A stretch of 64,000 nt of DNA, taken from NCBI GenBank assembly GCA_944472135.2, contig OX235262.1, positions 62,716,440 to 62,780,439 on the forward strand, written 5' to 3'. Under the pieces are notes generated by a model. The model saw only the letters and a program-made list of their open reading frames with translations. It was not told the DNA's origin and made no database searches. Positions 1-13,419 of the stretch are shown here, piece after piece (position 1 is the first letter of the stretch; each line of letters begins with the position of its first letter). The translations under genes and the position numbers were made by a program. This DNA comes from Trichobilharzia regenti (taxonomy: Eukaryota > Platyhelminthes > Trematoda > Strigeidida > Schistosomatidae).

Positions 1-160
1 GCAAGTATGTCAAAATTGCTTTTGTAGATATATTTTAATAATGTCTTTGCCATGTAAGCAACTGACGAGAAGGCAACGAAATAAAAGATGGTACCATTTT
101 ATTCTGCTAAAACTGTAGTTCTTGCTTTGTTCAAATTCATTAAGGGGAATAAATGTATGA
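1..160 (+). repeat. 3' tail of a Penelope-like element, cut by the window edge
   Basis: This stretch resembles the last 160 bases of the inserted PLE tail at 55,604-56,442. Both start near GCAAGTATGT, share a GATGGT(A/T)CCAT stretch, and end in AAGGGGAATAAATG(T/C)ATG followed by ACATT. A similar minus-strand piece lies at 32,840-32,965. The coding part would lie left of the window. The assignment rests on these internal alignments only. Confidence 0.55.
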
Positions 161-3100
161 CATTAAACTCCATCTTCACTTATTACTTATAAACACACAA
201 TATTGGTTTTCCCCTGCTTATCAATCACTAGATCTTCAAAGCTGGTCAGAAATATTTGTGTCGCCACTGGTCGCCTGTAAGACTACATTATGTGGAGGGG
301 ACAGCAGTCATGGGAAGGTAAATGATTAATTATTCTACTGAAAATGTGGATATTATTTCGACTAAATGACTACATCTTATTACTGAACAGCCAGTTTACT
401 TATTCATCAATATAATTTCGGAAAACCGTTCGTAAAGCCTGTTCTAGTAGCTGAATGGTCACCCAACTCACCTCGTAAGCTGTAGGTACTATGTTCAACT
501 CAGAAAGCAAAGAATGGTAAAAGGCTGTAGAAGCCCACTGATGCTTTTTTTCGTTGTACAATATATTGATATTCCCGAAGTCACAGATATTATTCCTTAG
601 TCGTTCTACGGTGAAGGAGATGGAAATAGTCTCTTCCTCCAGGATTTAGCATTTGTTTGATTGTTGACATTTCAGCATTACGCCTGATGACATCTTAATC
701 ATCACCATCCAAACACTGAGTGCTCTCGACTCTATCCTGGCCAACCTGCTTCACAACATAAATGGTTTACTTTTCAGGGCAATGCATCGACCATTAAGAT
801 TATTTTCAATTAACCGTGAAAAATTTCACATAATGTCAAGAACAACCGAAATGACTGGAATACTCTTATATCACTGTGTTTCGATGCATTACACTCGGCT
901 CTTGTTAAAGCTGTGTATTATATAAAACAAATTAAAATTTTTGAAATAACTATCATCACACTTTAAATTCACTAATAAAAGTAAATTAGTGGGCAAACTT
1001 ATATTTCGTTTTATCAGTTAATTTGTCAAGTCCTTAGTGGTGTCTCTGACTGATTTCTAGCATTAAGTGAGGTTGCCAGAGCGGTCGTCAAGTTATTTCA
1101 CCCACAATCCACGGCGCACTTGGAACAGATGTAAGGTGTTTCCAGCTGTGCCTTGGTGAAGAGTGACAATAAGCACTTGTTGACTACCTATAACCACCTT
1201 ACACTAAGCTTCTAATTTTATAAACATTAACTTCTTTGAAGATGACTTCTTTCTGAGTAAGCTCAGACCAGATTGTAAGACAAGAAGCTCAAATTAATAC
1301 GTTTAGTTTGTCTATAATTTTCGCGATGTTAACTATTTTGGAAAATGGTCGACCATATCTTGATTGAAATTCGTAAATATGACTACTTTCCAAATCATAG
1401 ACAAACACATAAAAGTAGGATGTGTGAGATTATAGATGGCGAAGTATAGTAGTTTTACAGTGAGATAATAAAAAATATTCAAGAAATAAAATGACACAAT
1501 AGGGGGATGGTAACTCAGTGGATAGCATAGGAATAAGTACAGTCTTTAGAAATAATCATCATGGTTACCGTGAAACATAAAAAGTGTAAAAATGCCTAAG
1601 ACGGTAGCATGAACGAAAAGCATATCAGACAAAATTGTTATTGAAACCATAGGAGATTTACTATCCACTCATGCAGTGGCAACTGCAAGTGAGAACCATT
1701 CTGCTGACGGAAGTTTATGAAAAATGTGAAAACTGTGAAGCCACAGCAACTGACAAAATGGAACTAACGAATTTCAAATAAAGTCGAATATGCTTCACAA
1801 ACGAGTCCTTTAAAAACATGTAAGTGAAAAAAATGAGGTAGATATTATGGAGACTGTTCGTTTAATAATGAATTACTCTGACATCGGGTACCCGTTAATT
1901 CAATTCTCTAAATGAATAGTGATACAATTAGTCAGCAATAGTATGTCAACAACTACTTGTAAGCAGTACAGTTGTATACAATACATTTATCATCACAATT
2001 TTCTCCATTCTGGAATGCTACCAAGATCACGTTGATGATGTTTTCCACACATCACGAAGTCAACTCATTATTTGTAATTTGTAATCATCAGCTGACAGTA
2101 TGACACATAGTGTTAGGCTACTCAAATACATATCGAATAAATCTATCCGAATTCTATTTCATTCATAATCGTGTGTGTTTGAGTGGCTTAGCTAAAGGGA
2201 AAAATTGCCAGGTCAAATATAATTTTGCAGCATTTGAATTTTTACTTACGAAGCTTCCTCTATTTTGTCTGTCTTTCACTCATTATCACCGCTCCTACAT
2301 GACGTGAATCACTGATTCAATTTTGCCATACTTTATCACATTATGTAAATATATATATATATAAATCTGGAAGTCAAAGGTGACACAACAGCTAAGATTC
2401 ATCGAAGTGCATAACCAGAGCCATTCGATTAACTATTCTAAGTCTCACCTTCTCCACAAAATCTCTTATCGCTCGAAATGCCAAAGACAATGTTCTACTG
2501 TTGTTAATCTCCATGTGAGTGTATATATCACCTAACTTGCTCTCGTCGAGCCAAGTATGTAGGGCGAAGTAGTCAGGAAAATTCGACAAACAATTAGCTC
2601 AGCTCTTCACCACCTTGTTCTTACAAATCATTCTAAATGAATCGAGGAATCTTTCAAAGGGATAAATAAGGTAAGATGAAGTCATTTGAACGATTTCGGA
2701 CTACATCTTCTGTAAGCAGAGGTAGCTGTTGACATCTATAAGGAATACCTTGAATTGTGTGTAGAAAAAAAAGCGATTTGTTCAATCACTTTTACTATCC
2801 TAGCTTTTAAATTCTTTTTGACATGGACAACAATTACTTATATAACCCGGTTTCTTCCCTTTACTTCCTCCTCCTTTCCTTTCAAACTCCTGACTTAAAA
2901 ATATACTTTATTCATATTCTGAATCTTTTACTCCTATGAATAACATTCCTAACTGCATGCGCCTACTGTTTAAATGTTCACCATTTTTGAGCGATATTCA
3001 TCACCTAGTGTTTCTATATTTCTTAAGACTACTGAACTTAGTTATGTAATTCATGCATTTTTATTTATCCGGGATATGCGATTTCCTAAATGTTGTTATC

Positions 3101-3714
3101 AAGTAATATTAATAACTGAGCATTATGAGTAGTTGCATAACCTTTCCGAACACTGCTTGGCTGTACAGCACGGAAGAGAAGTTGTGAAAATAAAATTCTT
3201 GCTGTCATATTGTTAATGAGTGTTGACATATTTATTTTTCAGTTTATATTGCAATGAGAAGAGGTTCTGTTGTTCAGGGGAACTGACTGAATAGCATTTA
3301 AAACAAATTGAACGTACTGATAATTTATTCCTTAAATTTCATGTTTCATATTAATTTGGTATTCAGTGTCGAATGGATGAGGCTTTGTTGAAGTATCAGT
3401 TTCTAGTAGCTTGTTGTGTAAGACTGATGGAGACATATCATTGACTCGTAGAAGTAAACTGACGGATTTGACTGATGTTAGTATTGAATAAATGGTGTTG
3501 GTTTCATCACTTATCACTAGACTGAGTAAATTTAATTTTCTAGTGTTAGTTCGTAGGTATTCGATTGGTTTCTGGTCTGATTAGACACTGATATCAGTTA
3601 GAGAAGTATTGAAAACCAACGGGAACTGAGCGGCTGTTTCGTCCTAGTTTTGAAATCTTCGACATAACTTTGGTTGTAACACTGGAAATTGTGAACTGAC
3701 AGAAGCAAGTACTC

Positions 3715-3880
3715 ACAGGCTATCGGATTCCGTCCCAGTGGTGGAATGATATACAAGCTTGTCTTGTAAACTGAAGATGATGGCTTCGATCCACGGAGTG
3801 GGATGATGGATATGTAATTCTGGAGAGTCAGAAACAGGGACGAAACAACTCTCCAGCAGTACTCTCTGTTTTTTAGTAAT
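3715..3880 (+). repeat. SMalpha-like SINE remnant with decayed hammerhead
   Basis: A tRNA-like head, with an A-box-like CAGTGGTGGAATGATA and a B-box-like GGCTTCGATCCAC, is followed by a tail with GGGACGAAACAA and CTCCAGCAGTACTC. The same order is seen in the copies at 51-54 kb. The CTGATGA core is replaced by CTGGAGA, so no ribozyme activity is expected. Confidence 0.55.
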
Positions 3881-5864
3881 TCCCCAGCTGAAGTCAATTT
3901 GTGATCAAACTTGAAATCAATTGAATCCCTGCAAGTCCACACTTGAAGATCAATTTCAAGATATTTAGAAAATCGAAACTTGATGGCTTGATGGATGATA
4001 AAAAGCAAAACAGAAAAATCTGTACATAACAAAACAGACATTAAAATAACTCCCATCCCTCTGTCTCTCTGAGTAGAATTAAATTTTGTTATCGAATCAC
4101 TGCAACTGAAATTTATGTCACTAATGTATTTTGTGCATGTCTGTGTGTTAGAACATTCAGGCTATAGGAAATAGCACACGTTGTTCGTATGAAGGTGTTA
4201 TGTCAAATAATCAATTTCACTATTTACTGAGATAAACACCTCAACAATCTATCCATATTCACAAACAATCCAACAAATTCGGGTGGTTCCAATAGTTTTC
4301 TCTTTGTCACTCGCACATATACACTCTCCTTCTCTCTGTCCCTCTCTCTCTCTCGTTAGTTCCTTCTTAAAATGAAATCAAACCATCTTAAAATTGTAGA
4401 CGACATCTTTTGTGATGTTATCAGATCTAATCTTAGGGATGACGTAACGTTTATTTTCGTGATCATTTTCCGTAACAGGTGAGTAATCCTCAAATAATAG
4501 ATAATCTTACTTGTGTTCAACTATGTCTTCTGTAGGATAATGAGTTAATTCTTCGTAATATTTGTGAAACTAATATGTATACCCCACAACTGTGATATAA
4601 TGGTACCTTTCACCCTCATATTCTAGATACGGGCCATGTGAGTACAGTAGAACGATTGTTGAAGAAGGTTATCCATCATTTATTTGCAACAAATTAATGT
4701 TTTGTAATTCATTGTTTAAATCAAGGTACCATCATTCTGTTTCCTACCTTTTCATCTCAAAAGAAGCTGTTCTCATGACTTCCAATCCTCTTTCACACAC
4801 ACTCTCTCTGTTGTTGCTCTCTCTTCCTCTGTGCAATAAATGAACTCACACCAACATATCAAGAGTAGAGTGACTGAAATACAGAGTAAAATATCAGTAA
4901 ACGAGGGCCACACACCTACACTGATTAGGTATATGAATTATTTTGGTTCATAGTCAATCTTACACTAGTACAATCGTTATTTTTTGGAGGAAAAAAAGCA
5001 TCAATAAACTAACCAAAGCTGAATATGGATTTCGTCCATAGTTTAGTGCTCTTCAGATACAAATCTATAATGTCAAAAAATACCTCTAGAAATTTTATTG
5101 CCTAAACATGTTCAGGAGTTTACACTATACAGTCAGATTGATAGTTATCATATTCTCAGTACACACAACGGTTGTTTTTGTATTCGCAGAGAGCATCAGT
5201 AAACAAGTTCATTTCGAAATTGTTAGTTTCATAGGAATACAACTGATTTGAGTGAGAAAGTCAGTCTGATGATAAATGAGTATAACAGCTAAAGAATTCT
5301 TGACGATGAACAAAGCAAGAAGAACACATTGCAGAGGATAAAATGACCTTATCACACTTCGTTGATTCTCGTTTGGAAGCATACAACCACAAACGATTTC
5401 ACATCAGTATACAAAACACCTAAGTGCTTTAGTGATTGATCCCGAAACTGATGGTTATTCAGTATCAGTTGATTAAGTAGCATAATGGAAAAGAATAGGG
5501 TTGTCATGGTTTTGAACAAGCAAGAATTGTAGAAAGGCAAATTTTAGTGAATTCATAAATGTTGGTAGGACTCGTCAGCTGATGCTCACTAAGGTAAGGA
5601 GAGATAAAAAGTGGCTTCTTTCCGAATGCATAAATTAGTTTTCGGTTGCCCCAGAGATAACTGGGACTGTCTTGAACTGTAAATATTCTATCTCAGTCGT
5701 TTGCGTTCCGATTGGAATAAAGGGCTAAAAGCTTGAAATTTAGGATTTGGAAGCGTCTGTTGTTTGTTTCGACAGTGTGAGGTTGCTAGCGTCACATCGA
5801 ATCTTACTCCACTCTCACTCTTACTACTGGCTAGTAAACTAGGCGACGTTTAGGACTGCGTCTG

Positions 5865-5945
5865 CTGGAAATCGAACCTCGGACCACATGAATGGTCGGC
5901 TGGGATTCTACCGTTCGACCAGCAGTTTCTCAAGGATGCTATTAT
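5865..5945 (-). repeat. tRNA-derived SINE head
   Basis: On the minus strand, CTGGTCGAACGGTAGAATCC followed by GAGGTTCGATTTCC gives A-box and B-box-like elements at tRNA spacing. No body or tail could be delimited. A true tRNA gene is unlikely because the acceptor stem does not pair. Confidence 0.4.
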
Positions 5946-8579
5946 TTGACATTTCAAACCAGTTCCCATACATAAACTCATTTTAGAAGGTGAACGATCT
6001 GATTGGCTGTTACCCCTGAACTCTGAGTATGTTGCCGTTTCTAATCAGTCACCCGCTGAGCCATAGACTACTTGAAATTACAATGGATACTCACCATTAT
6101 GTCAAAATTCCCACATCCACTGAAGCGGCTGCGATCACATATTTTCAACCAAATCAAGATAGTGTGGTCAAACTCTCACTCGTTAATTAAATGCATTTCA
6201 TTCTGATTAATTTCGGTGTTTAATCGTTCATATTAGTGACTTTGTTTCATTGAACCGATTTCTTTCTTACAAATGATAATTTTCTCGAGTTGTTATTGTT
6301 ACGTGACCTTATAATACTGATAATAATTTTAAACATTATCGGCTAGCAGCATTTTTTATGTTTATGTTTGGATTTCTCGTTAGAAATTCAGAATGTCTAA
6401 CTCCAGATTAATTATTGATGTATAGGGAATTGGAATTGAGTTGTCGAGAGTTGTCTGAAGTCAGAAATCACCGTCTACTGGATTCGTATATGAGAAAGCT
6501 GACCGTAGACTAGTAAAGTAACGTATGAATAGTATTCAACAATAATGATACGGCTGTCTATCACTACTTGATTTTTCACAATGTTGAGTTGTTTGTTCCT
6601 TTATTCCATATATTTAGGAGTGTTGGTGATCTGAGACACAGTAACTAGTGAAAGACTGTTAGTTATCACAGTCGAATTAATACTGACGACTTAATGATTT
6701 ACCATTTTGGTAGGAAAATAATTTTTTACCAGAATAATGAACTTCTCTGAAAGGAATGCCTTCAAGTTTTGATGAGGAGTTTCAGAGCACGATGTCATTT
6801 GTAACACAAAAATTAATTGGGTAGCTAACAGCGATTCCGTGTTGAATACCAGCTGGATTCTGACAATATGGGCACTTTTCCATTGACTCAGGCGTTTATT
6901 GGTCAGATGCCAACTGTAGATCTTGAGTGTAATGAGTTTGATTTCCGTTATTGTATTCTCCCACCCAGTGTCAGATATTTTAAAGGAATTAAAATGAAGC
7001 CATTTGGGCTGAAATTTTATCATTAGTTTATCACTATTACAAAGGATTTTAACATCCCATTGACTTTCACTGATTACCCTACTTTCCAATGTCATCATTC
7101 AGTATCTGTTTTAACACTCGATTTGATGGAAACTAGTACAACCAACTCACTAAAAATTCAGTGCATGCATTTTTGATTCTGCAAGTAATTTGTGGGTTAC
7201 GAACCCCTAGGACTGAGAGTGTAGTTTATAGGGTTCGGAGCCTGATTACTCTTGTTCACCTCTCTCCAGAAATACACCAGATATCTGAAAATTAGCGAGT
7301 ATTTTTGTCTGCATCATCTTCTCATCCTATTCAACCGTCTGAGTTTTTGTGAAACAGCTACTAACTCCTTTTTAGCATCCAACTTTTCATTCAGTCACAT
7401 CGGATGGATATTAACAACAAAAAGTCCACTCATATCCTTGAACACAGTTAACACTGAACAATCATCTTTACTTATCATCTTCTGTGTCATCAAAGACTTG
7501 CGAAGAATCAGTGCTCTCTGTATTTTCATGCTTGCTTCTTCGTGCTTCAAATTTTGCAAAGCTCTCAAATTAGGAAATAGGAAGAGGAGGAGAAGTGTCA
7601 CAAATCTACTGTTCCAAACAACTGATCTGATTCCATTTAATCTCAAATTTGACCTATTGATTTTTCACACTCTCTTTCAGTCTGAATCATGTTGGGAAAG
7701 AAAATTGACCTTACTAAGCATATGAATCAAAAGGTGAGGTGACTGATAGCATACTCACACGCACACACACACACTACAGACCCACAGACTGAAATGATTC
7801 TTCTAAGCCTAAAATGTATAAGCCTTAAAATAGAATTTATTTTAAACCTATTCGTGTCAAATACTACTCTTATTCATCTTGTTTAAATCAGCCGATATGC
7901 ATACATAAATTTAGGCATGCTCATTTAGAATACACACTGTTATTAAGACACGATTTTTGTTTAAAATGTAGGGAAGAAAAGCTGATGTCAAGATAATACA
8001 AACGAAGAGTGAACCAGTGTAATACTGACTGAGGTGAGTACAAATAGCAATGACAATACAGGTCGGAGACAACTAGTCATTCTCTCTTGAGGTTGTGTCA
8101 TTCTCCCTAAAGAAGATGAAATTTTTCTATTCAAAGTAATCCCAGCACGTTTAGCAAGTGAAACCGACGTTTTTCTGACAGTTTCACTATGTGTAACCTA
8201 CAGTTTCTTCAGCTCAATCACTCAGATTTTATTAACCACCAAAACATATCTCGTAATAGTACATTAATTGAAGTGAACTCGTTTGAACATCACTTGTCTG
8301 TAGATATTTGTACCAAGTGAATAAATGTAATTACTCATCACATATTTGTAATGACAATATGGTCTTCAGACGAGTTCACCTTAATTTGTGTACTATTTAG
8401 CTACATATTCTGATGGTTTGCGAAATCTGAATAATTGTTCTGTGGAGGGTGTGACATACACAGTGAAACATTTAGAAATATCTTCATTTTGGATTACTAG
8501 TTACATTGGAATTATTTTTGGTAGTTTCATCATGATTCAGTCTAGGTCGACGACCAAATTATCCAGGAAATTTACAGTC

Positions 8580-9000
8580 TCTACATCCTTGATATGTATA
8601 ATATTATATCATTTGTTGTTTGGTTGTACGTGGAACATGGGGGTTCAGAAGCACATCTCCATTCCACTCTATTCCTTGTCATCACTTTCAACTGGGTGAA
8701 CGATTGTCCACAAGATTTCAATTCTTCCTCGTATGATTTCCACTCGATGATTCGACATCGGATGCCTCCAGCAGGTGCCCTCAGTATGTTTCCAATGCAT
8801 CTCCATTTTCTTCTGCATATTTAATAGACAACGGATTCCTGACTGTCTTGCTACCACTGCCTCTTGTTGTCCATTCTTTCTGGCCAACCATCTAATCTTC
8901 ACTATCGAGTGAAGGCACTTGCTGGTGAGAATTCGCCGCAGTCTTTTGGAAAGGCTTCGGATGACACTCCAGGTTTGTGATCCATACTGAATCCCTGAGT
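8580..9000 (-). pseudogene. RTE-like retrotransposon 3' end, decayed (copy in unit A)
   Basis: Read on the minus strand, an 8,669-8,902 frame contains a stretch of the form KIRWLARKNGQQEAV, preceded by KRLRRIL. This resembles the basic C-terminal tail after the reverse transcriptase of schistosome RTE-like (SR2-type) elements. The frame is broken, and the RT core is absent. The same insertion is present at 31,290-31,720, so it predates the duplication. The family assignment comes from motif style only. Confidence 0.5.
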
Positions 9001-9663
9001 GGACGTTAGTGTTGAAAAGATACTACCATCGCTACTAAAACTTCAGAGTACAGGAAATAACTCTCATTAGACCATTCAACAATAACAGCATACATCTGTT
9101 CGTAATCCGGTTCTCCTATAGCTGAATGACTTATTAAAATGTCTCATGCCGTCAGTTACAAATTTCACATCTAGCTTCGTTCATATATTTTCACGGTTAT
9201 GCAGATATGGTAATCAACTAAATTTTCCAGAGAATATGTATACTGGTGTGATTTGAAAGAGTGATTTGGGACCATCCTAGCAGCTACATTATTTACAGGC
9301 ATCAGAAACATCCTATTGGGTCGTTAACGTCACAACACTAAAGAATATGATCTCATAAACTAGATGGATAAGCAGTCAGCTGTTAATATTACTGCCCTCT
9401 ACATTTTATCACACTCAAATAGGCTTTGTGTGTGTGGCAACATATAAGTAAGTTTATGTTGAAGTTGTCTAGAATGATCTTGAAGATTGGCTGATATGGT
9501 GATCTTGTGCTTTGTCTGTGGCATTCTATATATACTCAACTCAACAGCATATACTGGAATGCATTTAAGGGAAAGAAAGAGAGAGAGAGAGTGGGAAAAC
9601 AAGGTAAAAGTATTCGTCTGTAGCAAATGTCGCTTTTTAAATGTGATATCCCCTATTTATTTA

Positions 9664-9864
9664 GGTGCGTTGGTGCACAGTGGTTAGGACTCTCGCCGAC
9701 CATGCACATGGTCCGGGGTTCGAGCCCACGCCGACGCACACCCGATATCTATGGTGGGCCTGCGAAATTTGGGCTACAGATATCCACGCTGAAAATTCCA
9801 TACTTGTACCAAAAATACAGTGTGGAATCAAGCTGTAAACAAAAATAAAAATAAATAAAATAAG
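9664..9864 (+). mobile_element. tRNA-derived SINE (second family)
   Basis: The copy begins with a tRNA-like head: A-box-like GTGCACAGTGG and B-box GGTTCGAGCCC. The body ends CAGTGTGGAATCAAGCTGTAA, followed by an A-rich (AAAAT)n tail. Other copies lie at 19,440-19,590 (minus), 36,800-36,995 (minus) and 55,829-56,014 (plus). It is missing from the matching place in unit C (about 32,383), so it inserted after the duplication. RNA polymerase III transcription is inferred from the boxes. Confidence 0.85.
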
Positions 9865-10844
9865 TACATGTGTTAGGCACAGGACACACTAGAGAATAAT
9901 CCAAAAAATGCTGAGGAGAAAAGATGGCCAAATCCTTTAGTATTTATATTTAGTTTATATTTAAAAATCAGAGTTTTATTTTTCTGCCAGTGAATTGCAA
10001 AACTTCGTTCATTTTTAAGGTCTGAAGCGGACCATTGTCGAGCGGAATGGTCATTCGATATTTAGATCACCTAGATTTGGCTAGTGAGCATTATTTATTG
10101 ATGCGAGTAACCATCACCACCAACTACTGCTACCACTACTCATGTCTATCAGTGATATGTACTGCGCAATCTACATCCTCTCTTTGTCCGAATTACGCTG
10201 TCAACCAGATAAGTTGTTCTCATATCAATAATTTGAATCGTGAAAGGCAAATGTAGTGTGAATTCTCCTTGGAGTGCAGAATCTATGAATAGCTAATTAG
10301 ATTCAAGTGAAGTGGTATTACTAGTTAAAGTAATTTATTTACCCTTGTCAGTTCCATAACTTCAAGGACATAATAATACACTGTCTCATTAGAACTCACA
10401 GTTCCTAATTTCAAATCATTTCGATAGTTCAGTTACTTCATTGGAGATTCAGTCTAACAAAAGAAGCCAGTGAGTTTAATTTGCCCAATAAGAATTTTCT
10501 AAAACGAAGTTTCTACAACACCTTGTGAAGTATGTAATCAGCGAATAAATCTACAATATCAACTATTTATGATCATATTACACTTTGAGGAATGAACAGT
10601 GCAACTGGAGTGACTTGTTTATTTACTTACTTAATTATAACTACTTTTACCCCGTTGGTGTTAATGGACCGAATTGACCAACCTCATGCTTGATAAACGA
10701 ATTCTTTAGGCGAAAGCATAGATAATGCAATGATGTCTGACTTGAAATGATTTTTCAGGTGAGGGTGAGTAGGCGAATCAATGGTGCACTTGCATCCCAT
10801 TGAGTTTTAAACCCATTATTGATTAGTGCACAACAGCTGGACCT

Positions 10845-10985
10845 TGTGGCTAAATTGCCTAGTGGATAATGTTTTCGCGTGCTAGGTTCGATTCACAGTG
10901 GAAACACTGTCAGTTACTGAAGAACAGATACATTCAGCAGACCAGTTCTAAATAAGACGAAACATGCATCCTGGACATGAATCCT
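10845..10985 (+). repeat. SMalpha-like SINE with decayed hammerhead
   Basis: The tRNA-like head (TGCCTAGTGGATAATG and GGTTCGATTC) is followed by a hammerhead-derived tail at 10,937-10,975. GACGAAAC is kept but CTGATGA reads CAGACCA. The paralogous copy in unit C, at 33,590-33,790, kept the core. The element was therefore present before the duplication and has decayed on this side. Confidence 0.6.
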
Positions 10986-12104
10986 AGTCAGTACTAGTCA
11001 TGAGAAATAAATAATTCTGAAAACAGTAAATTTTGTTGGGTAATGGAGTAGATTTTAGCGATGGTGTCTTATATCTAGGAATTAGTGGAAAGTATCAGTT
11101 TCAGTGTCTGGCACCAATGTTTAACATCCGATATCACTTCAAAGTGTATTGCAGTGTATAACATTACTATACAACTCGGTTCACTGAATAAACTGAACAC
11201 TCAACCAATAAAATTCAGTCGCATTTTTTTCAAAGCTTAATTCGCTTCACTATAGTTATGAGTTATAGTGATAACACATTCTTAGAGTAGTCAAGTAATC
11301 TGATCAGCCTTGAATTAATGAGTCCATCTGGCTGTTGAATACATAGTAAACAATGAAGAAATTGAACAAATTCCTGCATTTTTCTATCAAGCTTGCTGAA
11401 GTTAACACGGAGCTTAATTTTCTCAAACGATGTATCGATATACACAGAAACGAATTTGGTTGTTGAATTGACGAATACTATGTGAGTAAACTGATTACAG
11501 CTGAAGCAACATATATGAAGGTGTTAACTGTTCGTTTTAATGGCGAAAACCAACAAGTTGATAGAAGAAGCAGTGTAAACAGTGCTTCTGGTGAAAAAGA
11601 GAAGAGAGAGGTGATGAAGACATCCAACTAACAACAACAACAACGACAAAAACAACGATTTGTACCAATCATTATCAACCAGAGAATTTCGAATGAAGCC
11701 ACTTCTTTTGCTTATCTGTGTAGCTGCGTTTCAACTGCAGTTGACTGACGATGATGGGAATGTCAAAACCAGTTTAGTGATACATGTCAATGATTGATAT
11801 ATGTGTAACTGAATAGTTTTCACATCAACTAACAACATTTCCATTAAAAGAGATCCGTCTGATTCAAACACTGGACAAATATTTTGGCGTGTATTTCGCA
11901 AGCTTTATGATAAATAACTATAACGACCATCCTGTATTTGACTAGTGATCATTTGTAGTTCATATTCATTGCTATCCATTGATCACATTAATTAATAAAG
12001 AATATCTTGCAATGTATTCTGCTCACATTCTTGATAACACTCATGATATGAAACAGATGAAATAATATTCTCTATTTACTGTGTACTTTTTCAATGCCCA
12101 ACTC

Positions 12105-12430
12105 CACTTTATTATTACTATTATAATTGTTCCCTTGGGTTCAGAGTGGAAAATAGGGCTTCAACAACACATGTCCACTTTCTCCTGTTTTCTGCCATCC
12201 TCTTCAGCTGAATCCATGATTGACCAAACTCTCTCATCTCTTCCTCACACGATCTCCTCCACGTCACCCTCGCACTGACGACCCACTCGTCGCTTCCCAA
12301 CAGGATTCCACTCGAGTGATGGCCTGGCGTGCGATGTCATTCAGTGGCCTCCTCAATGTATACCCCATCCTTCTCCACTTTCTCCTACATATTTGTTGAG
12401 CAATCGGCTCTTACTAAGTTTGTTCCTAAC
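12105..12430 (-). pseudogene. RTE-like retrotransposon 3' end, decayed
   Basis: On the minus strand the reading contains GEGWGIH-like and RRPLNDIARQAI-like stretches, then a run of basic residues and a tail ending in (TAATAA). This is the same RTE-like C-terminus as at 12,569-13,160, in opposite orientation. Only the last 100 or so codons remain and the frame is broken. No intact RT motif is present. Confidence 0.55.
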
Positions 12431-12568
12431 CTAGCTTATTTAGTAGAGAGAGAGAGAGAGACAACATCGGTTTTGTATCGCTATTGCTTCATGTGAAATG
12501 AGCATTTGTATTCAATAATGCTCAGCTAATCTTTAAGATAAAGTGAAATAAACAATCCTATATCAGTC

Positions 12569-13160
12569 GATCCGAGGATATCAAAGCGAGGATCGGGAAA
12601 GCAAGTCAAGCTTTCATTTCTCTCAAGTCTGTGTGGAGGTCAGCATCACTCAGTATGAAAAAATAAGATCCGGATTTTCAATTCCAATGTGAAGTCACTG
12701 CTACTACACGGATCACAGACTTGGCGCGTCATAAAAAGCACCTCAAACAAACTACAGATCTTCATCAACAGTTTTCTTCGCCCAATACTACTCAAGATCA
12801 GATGGCCAGAAACGATCAGTAACAGAGTTGGATCTCTGGGAGCGAACCAACCAGGAACCAACTCTGCAACAAATAAGCACGAAGAAATAGAGGTGGGTAG
12901 ACCATACTCTGAAAAAACCGTCAAGTGACGTCACAAGACAGGCCATTGCTCGGGTGGAACCCGAATGGAAAGCGGCGAGTTGGTCGTCAGTGCGAGGGTG
13001 ACATGGAGGAAGTCATGTGAACAAGAGATAGAAGTATATCGGCAGACGCGGAGCCAAGTGAAAACGTTGGCAGAGAACCGAACGCAATGGAGACGTGTGT
13101 CTGAAGCCCTATGTTCATCTAGAAACTAAAAGAAACAATAATAATTATAATGGTAAATAA
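12569..13160 (+). pseudogene. 5'-truncated RTE-like retrotransposon with target-site duplication
   Basis: The insert is flanked by a 10-bp direct repeat TATATCAGTC (12,559-12,568 and 13,161-13,170). Unit C has the empty site, with a single TATATCAGTC at 35,251-35,260. It encodes the tail of an RTE/SR2-type polyprotein: KIRIFNSNVKSLLLHGSQTW, FINSFLRPILL and KIRWPETISN from about 12,650 to 12,820. After frame slips and a TGA at about 12,926 comes a basic tail ending near SEALCSSRN. It is 5'-truncated, so it lacks the RT palm and endonuclease. Its 3' end is TAATAATTATAATGG, in keeping with the short repeat tails of RTE elements. The site evidence is directly seen; the family call is from the motif style. 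Confidence 0.8.
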
Positions 13161-13419
13161 TATATCAGTCAGTCAGCTACTCAGTGAGTTAGTCAGTAAG
13201 CAACACCTTCCATTATTAAATCAAATTATAACTTGTACAATCTTGATGAAATATGGTAGAAAATTATCATAAATTGAATGATTTGACTCTGCTTTTATGT
13301 TTGTTTTCTTGTCCGCTAGCGAGTGTGTTCATGTTCATGTGAGTGCACAAATATATGTTTCAGTGATCTAGCTTTGACCTGAAATAAATCAATTTATTCA
13401 TACACCCTGATGATAAGAT

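Noticed and set aside
61..100. Hammerhead in the PLE tail (CTGACGAG...ACGAAAT)
   Set aside because: Core-like pieces are present, but helix II has only one closing pair, and the related copies at 32.88 kb and 56.34 kb do not keep the pairing.
7252..7725. 157-codon plus frame and 135-codon minus frame at 6,691 as genes
   Set aside because: Neither is kept open in the paralogous unit at 29.2-30.4 kb, neither has a domain, and splice context is missing.
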